From contig NC_090322.1 in NCBI RefSeq assembly GCF_040869045.1, positions 168,034,672-168,098,671 on the forward strand: a stretch of DNA of 64,000 nt, read 5' to 3'. The notes under the pieces were generated by a model. The model was not told the DNA's origin. It worked only from the letters and a program-made list of their open reading frames with translations, and did no database searches. This stretch comes from Eurosta solidaginis. Lineage: Eukaryota > Arthropoda > Insecta > Diptera > Tephritidae. Shown piece by piece: positions 22,480-33,856 of this stretch (positions are counted from its first letter, which is position 1; the number at the start of each line of letters is the position of its first letter). Both the position numbers and the translations under genes were made by a program.

Positions 22480-25400
22480 TAGAAGCATAGGCCACTTTGC
22501 GACCACAACTGTTGAGGACAACAACTTCATGGTAAATATTCCCAGGAGGGATACTGTTGACGGCAGCATTTCCATAAATACCGACGACTATAAGTGAAAC
22601 AGTAGAGTTGAAGAAGAGATATATACAAAGGACCGAGAGCTCCATATTTCTTTCAAACTGTCTGATCATTGTAATGTATTCCAAGCAGAAGTATCAGCTA
22701 TTACGAAAGTCGCAGTTTGGATCGAAAAACACACTATCGGCAAAGAAATCTTTGGTTTTAGCGATAGCGAAGCAGCAATCAAACCCCTTGGCTCTTACTC
22801 ATTCAATTCTTAAGTTACACAAATTATCACCGATCTCTGCAGGAGATGGCCCAACAGAACCGTGTACACTTTACATGGGTCCCAGTACACATGTATATTG
22901 AGGGAAACTATATTGCAGACGAACTAGCTATGTAGGCAATGTAGGACCAAGCAGGTTTTTCCCGACTTAGGTATACCTTTTGACACATGCAAGCTTATGC
23001 TGAACGAGTAAATCTGCCATCAAGCCAAAGATAGATGGCTACAAGCTCCAGGGTGGCGGACATCTAGGCAAGCATAGCCAAATGGAATTTAAAGAGATCC
23101 TGTCACATTTTAACCCTAAGTGGGGGTAAAATTTTCACAATTGTAGGAATACATAATGGGCATGTCATTATTTGTAGACATATAGAACAAGTAAGGAAGG
23201 CTAAGTTCGGGTGTAACCGAACATTACATACTCAGTTGAGAGCTATGGAGACAAAATAAGGAAAACCACCATGTAGGAAAATGAACCTAGGGTAACCCTG
23301 GAATGTGGTTGTATGACATGTGTATCAAATGGAAGGTATTAAAGAGTATTTTAAGAGAGAGTAGGCCATAGTTCTATGGATGGACGCTATTTAAGGATAT
23401 CGCCATAAAGGTGGACCAGGGCTGACTCTAGAATTTGTTTGTACGATACGGGTATCAAATGAAAGCTGTTAATGAGTATTTTGAAAAGGAGTGATCCTTA
23501 GTTCCATAGGTGGACGCCGTTTCGAGATATCGCCATAAAGGTGGACCAGGGGTGTCTCTAGAATGTGTTTGTACGATATGGGAATCAAATGAAAGGTGTT
23601 ACTGAGCATTTTAAGAGGGAGTGGGCATTAGGTCTATAGGTGGACGCCTTTTCGAGATATCGCCATTAGGGTGGGCCAGGTGTGACTCTAGAATGTTTGT
23701 ACAATATGGGTATCAAACGAAAAGTGTTACTGAGCATTTTAAGAGGGAGTGGGCATTAGGTCTATAGGTGGACGCCTTTTCGAAATGTCGCCATTAGGGT
23801 GGGCCAGGGGTGACTCTAGAATGTGTTTGTATGATATTGGTATCAAATGAAAGATGGTAATGAGTATTTTAAAAGGGAGTAATCCTTAGTTCTATAGGTG
23901 GACGCCTTTTCGAGATATCGCCATAAAGGTGGACCAAGGGTGACTCTAGAATGTTTGTACGATATGGGTATCAAACGAAAGGTGTTACTGAGCATTTTAA
24001 GAGGGAGTGGGCATGAGGTCTATAGGTGGACGCCTTTTCGAGATATCGTCATTAGGATGGGCCAGGGGTGACTCTAGAATGTGTTTGTACGATATGGGTA
24101 TCAAACGAAAGGTGTTACTGAGCATTTTAAGAGGGAGTGGGCATTAGGTCTATAGGTGGACGCCTTTTCGAGATATCGCCATTAGGGTGGGCCAGGGGTG
24201 ACTCTAGAATGTTTGTACGGTATGGGAATCAAACGAAAGGTGTTACTGAGCATTTTAAGAGGGAGTGGGCATTAGGTCTATAGGTGGACGCCTTTTCGAG
24301 ATATCGCCATTAGGGTGGGCCAGGGGTGACTCTAGAATGTGTTTGTACGATATGGGTATCAAATGAAAGGTGGTAATGAATATTTTAAAAGGGAGTAATC
24401 CTTAGTTCTATAGGTGAACGCCTTTTCGAGATATCGCCATAAAGGTGGACCAAGGGTGACTCTAAAATGTTTGTACGATATGGGTATCAAACGAAAGGTG
24501 TTACTGAGCATTTTAAGAGGAAGTGGGCATTAGGTCTATAGGTGGACGCCTTTTCGAGATATCGCCATTAGGGTGGGCCAGGGGTGACTCTAGAATGTTT
24601 GTACGATATGGGTATCAAACGAAAGGTGTTACTGAGCATTTTAAGAGGGAGTGGGCATTAGGCCTTTTCGAGATATCGCCATTAGGGTGGGCCAGGGGTG
24701 ACCCTAGAATGTTTGTACGATATGGGTATCAAACGAAAGGTGTTACTGAGCATTTTAAGAGGGAGTGGACATTAGGTCTATAGGTGGACGCCTTTTCGAG
24801 ATATCGCCATTAGGGTGGGCCAGGGGTGACTCTAGAATGTTTGTACGATATGGGTATCAAACGAAAGGTGTTACTGAGCATTTTAAGAGGGAGTGGGCAT
24901 TAGGTCTATAGGTGGACGCCTTTTCGAGATATCGCCATTAGGGTGGGCCAATGGTGACTCTAGGATGTGTTTGTACGATATGGATATCAAATTAAAGGTA
25001 TTAATGAGGGTTTTAAAAGCGAGTGGCCCTTAGATGTATATGTGAGGGCGTTCTGGCGATATCGACCAAAATGTGGACCAGGTGATCCAGAAAATCATCT
25101 GTCGGGTACTGCTAATTTATTTATATATGCAATACCACTAACAGTATTCCTGCCAAGATTCCAAGGGCTGTTGATTTCGCCTTGTAGAACTTTTTCATTT
25201 TCTTCTACTTAATATGGTAGGTGTCACACCCATTTTACAAAGTTTTTTCCAAAGTTACATTTTTCGTCAATAAACCAATCCAGTTACCATGTTTCATCCC
25301 TTTTTTCGTATTTGGTATAGAATTATGGCATTTTTTTTTCATTTTTCGTAATTTCGATATCGATAAAGTGGGCGTGGTTATTGTCGGATTTCGGCCATTT

Positions 25401-26650
25401 TTTATACCAAAATAAAGTGAGTTCCGATAAGTACGTGGGCTAAGTTTAGTAAAGATATATCGGTTTTTGCTCAAGTTATTGTGTTAATGGCCGAGCGGAA
25501 GGACAGACGGTGGACTGTGTATAAAAACTGGGCGTGGCTTCCACCGATTTCGCCAATTTCCACAGAGAACAGTTACCGTCATAGAATCTATGCCCGTGCC
25601 AAATTTGAGAAGGATTGGTAAATTTTTGTTCGACTTATGGCATTAAAAGTATTCTAGACAAACTAAATGAAAATGGGCGGAGCCACTCCCATTTTGAAAT
25701 TTTCTTTTATTTTTGTATTTTGTTGCATCATATCATTGCTGGAGTTGAATTTTGACTTAATTTACTTATATACAGTAAAGATATAAAATTTTTTGTTAAA
25801 ATTTGAATTTTAAAAAAAATTTTTTTTAAAATTTTTGGGCGTGTTCTTCATCCAATTTTGCTAATTTTTATTTAGCACATATATAGTAATAGTAGTAACG
25901 TTCCTACCAAATTTCATCATGATATCTTTAACGACTGCCAAATTACAGCTTGCAAAACTTTTAAATTACCTTCTTGTAAAAGTGGGCGGTGCCACGCCCA
26001 TTGTCCAAAATCTTACTAATTTTCTATTCTGCGTCATAACGTCAACCCATCTACCAAGTTTCATCGCTTTAACCGCCTTTGGCAATGAATTATCGCATTT
26101 TTTCGGTTTTTCGAAATTTTCGATATCGAAAAAGTGGGCGTGGTTATAGTCCGATATCGTTCATTTTAAACAGCGATCTGAGATGAGTGCCCAGAAATCT
26201 ACATACCAAATTTCATCAAGATACCTCAAAATGTACTCAAGTTATCGTGTTAACGGACAGACGGACGGACGGACGGACATGGCTCAATCAAATTTTTTTT
26301 CGATACTGATGATTTTGATATATGGAATCCTATATCTATCTCGATTCCTTTATACCTGTACAACCAACCGTTATCCAATCAAAGTTAATATACTCTGTGA
26401 GCTCTGCTCTACTGAGTATAAAAAGAGGGCCCTATCGTGTATGACGTGGAAGTTTTAAAGACAACGAAGAAGAGGAACCGATGGATCACGCCATCTGCAA
26501 CTGGCCAAGGTTGTGCACTATGACATCAAGGACTTGGTAGTCGTTATCGAGTCCTCAATATGGCTCGAGGAGAAGGGATAATGGGCTACTACTACTGGCG
26601 TTTGTGTACCTCCTTAGCAGCCACTTCAACCTTACCTAATCCTTTAGGAA
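22480..26650 (+). pseudogene. LINE family L2 remnant split by E copy 4
   Basis: The left part (22480-23185) carries RNase H-like text, frameshifted: LSFKLSDHCNVFQAE-type residues near 22650 and a KEIFGFSDSEAAIK-like stretch near 22745. It matches 40060-40560 in the other L2 copy. The right part (26425-26650) matches the L2 3' end at 40600-40900, with an RKRNRWITPSATGQGC-like region and the closing GCAGCCACTTCAACCTTACC. E copy 4 lies between them. Confidence 0.65.
23186..26424 (+). mobile_element. E element copy 4 (complete, ~14-unit array)
   Basis: It starts with AACAAGTAAGGAAGGCTAAG and the GTTCGG hairpin, and ends CTACTGAGTATAAAAA. The minisatellite array (about 23290-25060) has near-identical ~128-bp units, many containing the variant CATTAGGGTGGGCCAGG. 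The core with GTGGGCGTGG boxes and CGATATCG palindromes, and a GGAC run at 26254-26280, follow. It is inserted in an old L2 LINE. Confidence 0.8.
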
Positions 26651-27021
26651 TCAGCGTGTATACGTAGTTTAATTATGTTAAAGATTATAAAAATATATAT
26701 CCTAAAAATATATCCGAGACCATCCCAATATCAAAGGTTGAAATTCGCTCAGGAACTTTCAACCTGCATCTAATCTATTGTATAACAAAAAGGGCTTGAG
26801 TCGCATTCACGTCACGAATAACTTTCTTTATAACTTGGCAATATGGCATGTATAGTGCGATTGCACTGCACTACACTATCTTATGTTGCAGTGGTGATTG
26901 AACGCTGCTCTTGATGTTAATATATGTATAAACAGGCCATTACTGTAGGCGGACTTTAAAACAAAGTTGTTAAAAATGTATCGCCTGGATCCGTGTCAAC
27001 ATGAAAGGTATTTGAGCGATG

Positions 27022-27028
27022 TATAAAA
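27022..27028 (+). promoter_or_regulatory. Candidate TATA box
   Basis: TATAAAA in the context GATGTATAAAAACG lies 80 nt before an ATG that opens a signal-peptide-like frame. No clear Inr is seen at the expected +30 position, so the call is moderate at best. Confidence 0.4.
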
Positions 27029-27101
27029 ACGTGACGCTGATCTAAACAAACAAAGTTTTGCAAAGTCATGTGCCCAAATTGTGAAAAGCAGAGTAACTGT
27101 C

Positions 27102-27160
27102 ATGGGCATTAAGATTTTATCTGGAGCCGTTTGCTTTGTACTTATGTATGTATGTAAGTA
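27102..27160 (+). CDS. Candidate first exon of a secreted protein gene
   Basis: ATG at 27102 in a fair Kozak context opens MGIKILSGAVCFVLM, a typical signal-peptide start. It is followed by overlapping splice donors (GTATGTATGTAAGT). A partner exon was not found: 550 bp downstream a truncated LINE begins. An upstream short frame from 27068 overlaps. This could be a real first exon with a long intron, an orphaned exon, or chance. The resemblance to the YLP genes is only organisational. Confidence 0.25.
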
Positions 27161-27714
27161 TTTAAATTCAGTACATGTTATTAGTTTATAGGTGTATCAT
27201 ATATTCACATACATGTCTTACATACATATGTACATATGTACTATAATTACATAAGTTTTTGCCATACACACGAATCCATGCACATCGTAAAATCAGGAGG
27301 CAACAGTCTAATCTAATGATGGCCTTGTGTAACAAAAACAATCAAAATAGTAAACAAGACATAACATAACAGCACAATTTAAAATGAAAAAAAAAAGAAT
27401 AATAACTAACACATTTATTGAAGAAACTCCTTTAATAGCTATTTTCTTAAACGATTTTTCAAAAACTATTCAATAAATAAATTTGATGGTCTCATTTGTA
27501 CTTCATTGGCTAAGCTATTGTTTAATCGTCTACATGAGCGCAGGCAAATTAACAGACGATACACTGCACAGTGGTCAAGTTCATATAAAATGTAGCAAAA
27601 AAATAATGCAATTTTTCAGTCAAAAAATATTTTAAAATTATAACGTCGAATCAAATGTATATTTGTTGGATGTGAGGCTTTGTAGCTAAAAGTGGAAATA
27701 TTTTGCGATACAAA

Positions 27715-28625
27715 GAGTTCGATGATCCTTACCTCAGGTTTCAAGATTCTTTCGAGATTATTTACACTTCGCTGGTCCGTCTTATACTTGAGTATTGCTC
27801 ATGCGTTTGGTGCTCTATATCACAAAATCTTATAAAGCGCGTATTGAGTTAGTACAAAAGCTATTTTTTATATTTGCACTAAGTGGCCTTAATTGGGACT
27901 CAAGTCTTCACCTTCCTTCTTACGGAAGTAGGCTTCTTCTTATTAACTTACCTAACTCTGGAAAATCGAACAACTTTAGTGTTAGTATTGTTCACCCATA
28001 AGCTCTTTATTGAAGAAATTGACTCCGCTGGCCTTCTCAGTCGATTGAATTTAGCTGTCCCTCCTAGATTATCCAGACACTATGTACCTTTTTATTCACC
28101 GCTTTGCCGTCGAAACATTTCTAAAAATAATTCTATGCTTAACTGGTGTTCGCACTGCAATGACTTTTACCACTTTACGTAATGTAATACTCGCTTATCC
28201 AAGCTGAGAAACAGAAGGTAATTTATTGTTTTATTTTTTTTTTTCGTAAAAATTAAAACCAGACACGATATCGTATAAGGATGGATTGGATGCAATGACT
28301 CTTCTATCTAGAACATTAAAAATAAACAAGACAGTACTGTGTTGACAACTTCAAAAACATATTTTCTCATGAGATAAAGTTCTGTGGGTCAGGCATCGAG
28401 TTATTCCGAATCTAGTGCATTCCAAAAACGTAATTCACGTTACTTTTTATGCATTTTGATGGCATACCATAGTACACTACTCGGAGTTATGCCGGATTCT
28501 GACATGCTGATTGGCATAGCATTCCAACAGCATTCCAACATGCTGAGCGGAATCTGGTGCATTTCACCAGTATAATATCTTATCAATTCTCTTATTTCTT
28601 ACTATGATGTTCAGAAATCAAAAAC
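27715..28625 (+). pseudogene. 3' fragment of the same LINE as at 11764-14123
   Basis: The text from AAAGAGTTCGATGATCC through CTTATACTTGAGTATTGCTC matches the C-terminal RT region of the LINE at 12964 onward. In two frames it continues through LNWDSSLHLPSYGSRLLLIN and RLSRHYVPFYSPLCRR. The 3' UTR retains degraded GGAAT...ATTCC hairpin units. Stops and frameshifts make it dead, and it is 5'-truncated to about 900 bp. Confidence 0.75.
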
Positions 28626-29599
28626 TTTGTTTGTCAACAAATATCTACCTCTCAAGAAAACTCTAACGCTTTCTACTACCAATTTTGAGCAATCGTGCGC
28701 AGGGGAGCCCTGGTTTTGCCAATAAATATGTATATGTGCAACGATCCTGTAAGAACACAGTCGGTTAAATACCGGGGACTATATTTATGTGTTTCTTTTG
28801 GATAGAATTTACAATCCTATTTGATCGTAAGTGCTCTTTTTCCCTTGTTTAGTGTATTCTATTTAACTTAAAGGCATTTTCAACTCGAATATATTAATTT
28901 TAATAAATGTTCTTCTAGTGTATTGCTGAATCTGACTTTCGTGTCCTGCAGGGAAGTGACGCCGCTTCATAGAGAACAGAGAGATAAAGGAAATACCAAA
29001 ATTATTTACTTGGCTTCTACTAATTTTCCCACTAGAAATATATATATATATATGAAACTTTTCTTGAGCGTTTATGGTGTGCATACCGCGCTCATGAAAG
29101 ATTGAACAGTTTTTGAAAAAGAAAAATGCTTAGAAGCTCAAAGCTGATGACTAAAAGAGCAGCATTGTTAGGTGTGTTTTAGGTATGCGAGTGACTGATA
29201 AGAAACCCGTTTTAACGGTGTCTATGCGATCATTAAAAATTCAGCAAAGTCTCTAAGCAGTACTTTTTTTTTTGTGAAACTATATGAAATAACTCAGGTT
29301 CTGTAAGAAGTATTTGATGAGCTCAAAAGTGTCTCTGTGAATCGATCGGTTTAAAGACGAAAGAACAAAACTAGAAGTCGATCTTTCAACTGATCGTTGA
29401 AGAATGTCAGTAAACAAAGAGAACATAACTGCCGGAAGCAAACTCTGTGGAGGTGCAAAGAGAGATTGACTTATTGTTAAATAAGCGTTAGGTTATGTTG
29501 GATGGCACCTTTGCAGTTAAGAAACAGATCATTTGGACACTTTTATGTTACTCCGTTGTTATTTCACATACTCTAGCGGTGAAACTGAGCTATTTATGC
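28626..29599. other. Intergenic DNA, no gene seen
   Basis: The stretch is AT-rich with a (TA)n run near 29038-29052. No coding or RNA feature is supported. Confidence 0.4.
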
Positions 29600-30545
29600 C
29601 TTGTTCGTCCTCGCAAAGGCTGAACAGCTGAGCATTAAGTGAACACAGCTGGGGCTCTAAAGAAATTAAGGCGTTCCGCATGGACTCCGATTGGGCAGTG
29701 CCCAATTAGTACTTCAATAGAAATGGAAAAATAAGCTTTTGTAAACCCTAATAGTACCGCCAAGCGCTTGAAGTCAGCACCGGGCCAGAAAGACCTCAAG
29801 ATACTGCAAGTGGTGGTGTCAGCGCAGCGTGTTCTAAGTTGACACGACGTCCACCTGTCCAGAAACAAGTGGGCAGCGGAGTCTGAAAGTCTACACTGAC
29901 AGGCACGTTCAATTCGCCTATGCCTCCCCTTCCAAAGGATCAGCCTGACAGTTGCCACAGATCGCCTTATGCCCTGACACTCATATAATTTTTATCAAAA
30001 TTAGTTAGGTGCCACCGCAAGTGAGCTTAAACATTCACTCACAGTTCTTGAATGAACGGTGGCAGAACTTATCGCTTTGAAAGCCGCCTGCATATCTGAG
30101 TCGATGCTAAATTCCCTAACGCTTAAAGCGGCAGATAGCATCCTAACTAACGCATCATTTATAACGGCGACTTCCGCCTGGAAAACGCTGCAGTGATCGA
30201 GCAGCCTAAATTCCAGGCAAACACCGAGTTCATGGCAGAATTCTCCACCGCCAACCCTCCCGTTCACGTTGGATCTGTGAACAGGCTAACCAGACTCTCG
30301 TCCCATATTATCTAATTCCGCCCTCCATTCATCCCTTGAGGAAATACGCGTGCTGAATGTAGCACCAGGAACCGAATTTGGCGCATAGTAATCTCTTGAG
30401 CCGGGGACAAAGTCGAAATCGGTTATAAAACCGCATTGCCGCCCGGTCTATGGTCATCCAAAGTTTGTCAATTTCTCCTTGACAGCAGTACAAGGCAATC
30501 GAAGCCATCCTAGCCTGTCCTCCATGGGTACAGGCCCCTACCAAT
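29600..30545 (-). pseudogene. LINE family L3 remnant, RNase H and C-terminus
   Basis: On the minus strand, around 30240-30040, there is RLLDHCSVFQAEVAVINDAL followed by IDSDMQAAFKAISS, an RNase H-like pair of acidic motifs. At 29950-29640 the tail carries HCPIGVHAERLNF, the degenerate Cys/His C-terminal region common to R1/I-like pol proteins. The segment near 30430 resembles the region just downstream of RT. Several frames and stops show decay. Confidence 0.65.
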
Positions 30546-32584
30546 AAGGTATTGCAGCAGGTCTTTCATTGCCACGACCCAAATCGTGACACATAGCGAA
30601 AATAAAGATCGAAGTCACATTCGAATGGCGACATGGTATTTGGTTGGTTAGTTGCTGTGCCTGCCGCTTACCAAAGATCTGAGCCAATATCGCACGGGCG
30701 CCATTTTGATGCACATTCTCCTGTAACCAATTGCTGCAGTTTCAGTATGGCCAGTCGGCGTTCTGGTTAAACCAATTGGTGCGGACAATAGATATGCTAA
30801 TATCTCTTACAGAGAAATTATGTACTTCCTGAAGTTTCGGCAGTATAAAAGTATAAAACTGTCCATAGTTATAAACCTAGTGTGAGCTAAGGCTAAGTAT
30901 TCACAGAGGTTGTGCTGCGCGACTATTTCTTAGCTGCCATCCTTGCCATAGATCCCGCAAATGCTGTTGAAAAGGATCCCCTATCTCTCAACATACAGGC
31001 CGAGCGGTCAGTGTCCCGTGATTGTGATAGTGATCATAAAGATTTCTTTCCTTGACCTACTTAGTAGGTCCCCTGTTCTCCTACTACAGAAATTCTACCA
31101 AATTTAGTTGGCTGTCTTGCAGGTTTGCGAGGAGTACCAGTTGGAGATCGCTTACTCGTTGAATTTGCCATGTAAGTTTCATTCGATTGATGTAAGTGGT
31201 TGATGCATCTCGACCGCCTCTGAATTTTATCAGTTGAGACTTTTATGTGTAAAAATTGCATTCAGTTTTCATGTTTAAGTTCTCTTTATTATTTTGGTAA
31301 GTCAAACTATTTTCCTATTTTTTGTTATCACTATTACACTGTGCCCTAATGATGTCTTAGATGGTATACACTTCGTGCTTCAAATGCTAACTATTTATAG
31401 GGCTATATTCCCAGAAGGCAGCATTTCAAAGTGTGAACCAGTATATATGAGCATAACTTGACCGCCCTGGCCTAGGGTGAAATAAAGGCAGCATTATTTC
31501 AAGAAAAGACGATAAGCCAACAAGGCGACTATAAGATCTTAATTTTGCCGGTATTAGTACATGCATTATTTTTGAATGCAAAGTGCTTATGGGACGCGCT
31601 GATCCATTGCAATTATTAGCACTGATACCAGTTTTTACTATCTTTATATTTCGTTGGTCTTTGTTTGTTCACAAATTGAAATGCGAATTTTTAATTAATC
31701 GTCGCTTAAAGCGATTTTAGCTGTACTGGATTTTGGAACTACTCCAGTTATTCCTATAAGGCGATAACCCACGCTAAGCAAGCAAGAAGAGGGCTCTAGT
31801 CTACCACCAATCTCTAAGGTCCCCCCTTCTTCTGTTGTGGAATTCGGTTATTGAGAGGAATAGTCTCTGACCTGAACTTCCTTGGCCTATCTTCGTATTT
31901 GCGAAAAGCTCAAAAGGCCGGTTTGAGTCTAAATTGAATTTTTTTCATAAACATTTTTAATTTTTTTCAAACCAAATATTTTATTATTAAGTTTTTATCT
32001 AAAAAATACACAATAATACTTCCGAAAAAAATATATAGCAAACATTCATATCTTATACTTTGTACACTAAGCTGCGTCGATTTATTAACCTATATTCCGC
32101 CATCGATTTTTCGATAGGTCTTGGGCTCAGGAAAAAAAGTTCCACTAAGTATACCCAAAAAAATGATTTTCGAGCCTGCAAAATTTAATTTTTTTGACTT
32201 TTTTTCTTTGGTTTTTAAGGTTTTTTTCATGACCTACTTAAAAAATTTTCATTTGATTTTAAAATGTTCATGTATACCCTGTCCGACTCAAAATTGTCCA
32301 CTTAAAACTTTGGCAATAACAGTTTTTTGAAAAAAAAAAAAAAAATTTTTTGGATTTTGAGGAGTGTTTTGGTGAAAAAATTTATTTTTCGCCATTTTTT
32401 TTAAGGGTTTCTTCAGAAACGTGCAAAAGTGTTGCCGATGAAAACGAATTTGTCTCATAGTTCCTATCCCACTTAAAATTATGCGATAAAAACGTTGGCA
32501 GTAACAGTTTAAAAAAAAAAAATTTTTTTTTTGGTTTTTGGGACTTGTTTTGGTGGTTTTTTTCATTTTCAAGGCTCCAAATCA
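30546..32584. other. Non-coding stretch, possible LINE ORF1 scrap and a local duplication
   Basis: A minus-strand frame at 31061-31261 has the basic, Pro/Ser/Thr-rich look of a LINE ORF1 N-terminus (RSPTGTPRKPARQPTKF), but there is no zinc knuckle. At 32285-32380 and 32480-32560 a segment with GGCAATAACAG / GGCAGTAACAG and TGTTTTGGTG is tandemly duplicated, with A/T runs. Nothing else is supported. Confidence 0.35.
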
Positions 32585-32589
32585 TTTTT

Positions 32590-33010
32590 TATGTATATGT
32601 TTCCGTTATACCCACCAATAAATATGCCAAAATGATCAGGGAACGAGCTAAGTTGATTTCGCCATGTCCGTCCGCTCGCCTGCCCGTCTGTCCGTTTGTT
32701 TGACCGCAAACTAGTCCCTCAGTTTTTGAGATATCTTGAGGAAATTTGGTTCAGGCATATTTTGATGGGGGATTTGACATTTGTCGGAATCGTCCGGATC
32801 GGACCACTATAGCATATACCTCCCCTACTACCGATTATTCAGTAAGAGGGTTTTCGCCATTTCTGCCTCATTTTAACAGCTAGCAACATCAAATTTTACC
32901 ACAAGCTTACGTATTGGGCATAGATGGTTGTCTGAAAAAATCGTCAAGATCGGAAATAAAAAAGCCGAGTGTTAATATAAGAGGATTTTCGCCATTTTGG
33001 CCTCATTCTT
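32590..33010 (+). repeat. Second GTCC-bearing dispersed repeat, distinct from E
   Basis: It has CGCCATGTCCGTCCG followed by a degraded GTCC/GTCT run. Then come GCAAACTAGTCCCTCAG, TTTTGAGATATCTTGAGGAA and two GTTTTCGCCATTT-type modules. The order (CATGTCCGTCC, then a GATATCTTGA box, then AAATTTGG) parallels the B end of E, but the flanks and core differ. It is non-coding. Confidence 0.5.
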
Positions 33011-33139
33011 TTTTTCGAAATTAAACCGGTCAAGTCAGGTTTCAAGCCGAAGGGCTCTAAATCTTTGCCAGACGCGTTGTCCACTAAGCCATACCATCTG
33101 TATAACGGATGCAGCACTTTAGGTGTTCTAGAGGTTTTG

Positions 33140-33420
33140 TGGCGTAACCCTTTCAAGAGGTTTGCCAGTGCAATTTATAGCTTCTCTGACCCAGATATCA
33201 ACATCACCTACGCCTCGCGAATCCCGTTTATTTAGCAGGTAAAGCTCTGGCTACCCCAAGTTCCTCACAGAAAGAGGAGTTAGATGACATAGATTGTTCA
33301 ACGTGGTCATATCAAATCGTTCCCGACATGTCGGACGAGTATCTTAATGATGCCACTTCCCTGAATTTACATATCCGATCTGTATCCAACAAAAGACCAT
33401 CGCCATTGATGAAACACCCT
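33140..33420 (-). repeat. Dispersed repeat R, copy 4
   Basis: Boxes TTTGCCAGTGCAATTTATAG, AAAGCTCTGGCTACCCCAAG, TCAAATCGTTCCCGACAT and ACAAAAGACCATCG appear in reverse orientation relative to 2430-2815. The copy is diverged and non-coding. Confidence 0.55.
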
Positions 33421-33589
33421 GGAAGGAGAATACTTTTAACAAATTAAATTTCGTTGCTTTTAGATTTTCAGAAATAAGTTAAAACTTTTTGTTTTGGAGT
33501 TTATTTAATAATTTGGGAAAAATTTAAATAAATTGGCATCAGGACGGACAAGACGACAGCTGTTTCGATTAAATAAAAAAATAAATGTA

Positions 33590-33856
33590 AGGCGCGATAA
33601 CCTCCGAAGAGATTTTAGGTCGAGCTTCTCTTCCAATTTGTGTCGTGCTCCTTTTAATTTTTCCTACAAAATGGCGGGACGGGACCATCATGTTTCAGGA
33701 CGACTTCGAGCGGCATCTCCAAGGCAAATAAGTTTTCAAGGAGAAGCATGGCAAATTTTTTTTTTGCTGCTGTGCACGGGAATTGAACCCAGGATCTTCG
33801 GTGTGGTAGACGAAGCACGCTACCACCACACAACGGTGGCCGGCGTACGAGCTAGC
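33590..33856 (-). mobile_element. tRNA-derived SINE, internally deleted subtype
   Basis: The minus strand has the canonical B box GGTTCAATTCC (33789-33779) and an A-box-like TGTGGTGGTAGCG about 40 nt upstream. A shortened body follows, ending AAGCTCGACCTAAAATCTC and GGTTATCGCGCCTTACA. It shares the 3' body with the SINEs at 17278 and 37789 but lacks the middle. Confidence 0.7.

Larger units (their letters stand above)
26651..27714. other. Unique-looking stretch with a candidate promoter and first exon
   Basis: Apart from the TATA box and the candidate exon listed separately, I see only short TACATA/TATGTA repeats (27160-27250) and AT-rich DNA. Confidence 0.4.

Noticed and set aside
29635..29958. 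A host gene of 107 codons on the minus strand
   Set aside because: HCPIGVHAERLNF and the preceding RNase H text identify it as the tail of LINE family L3.
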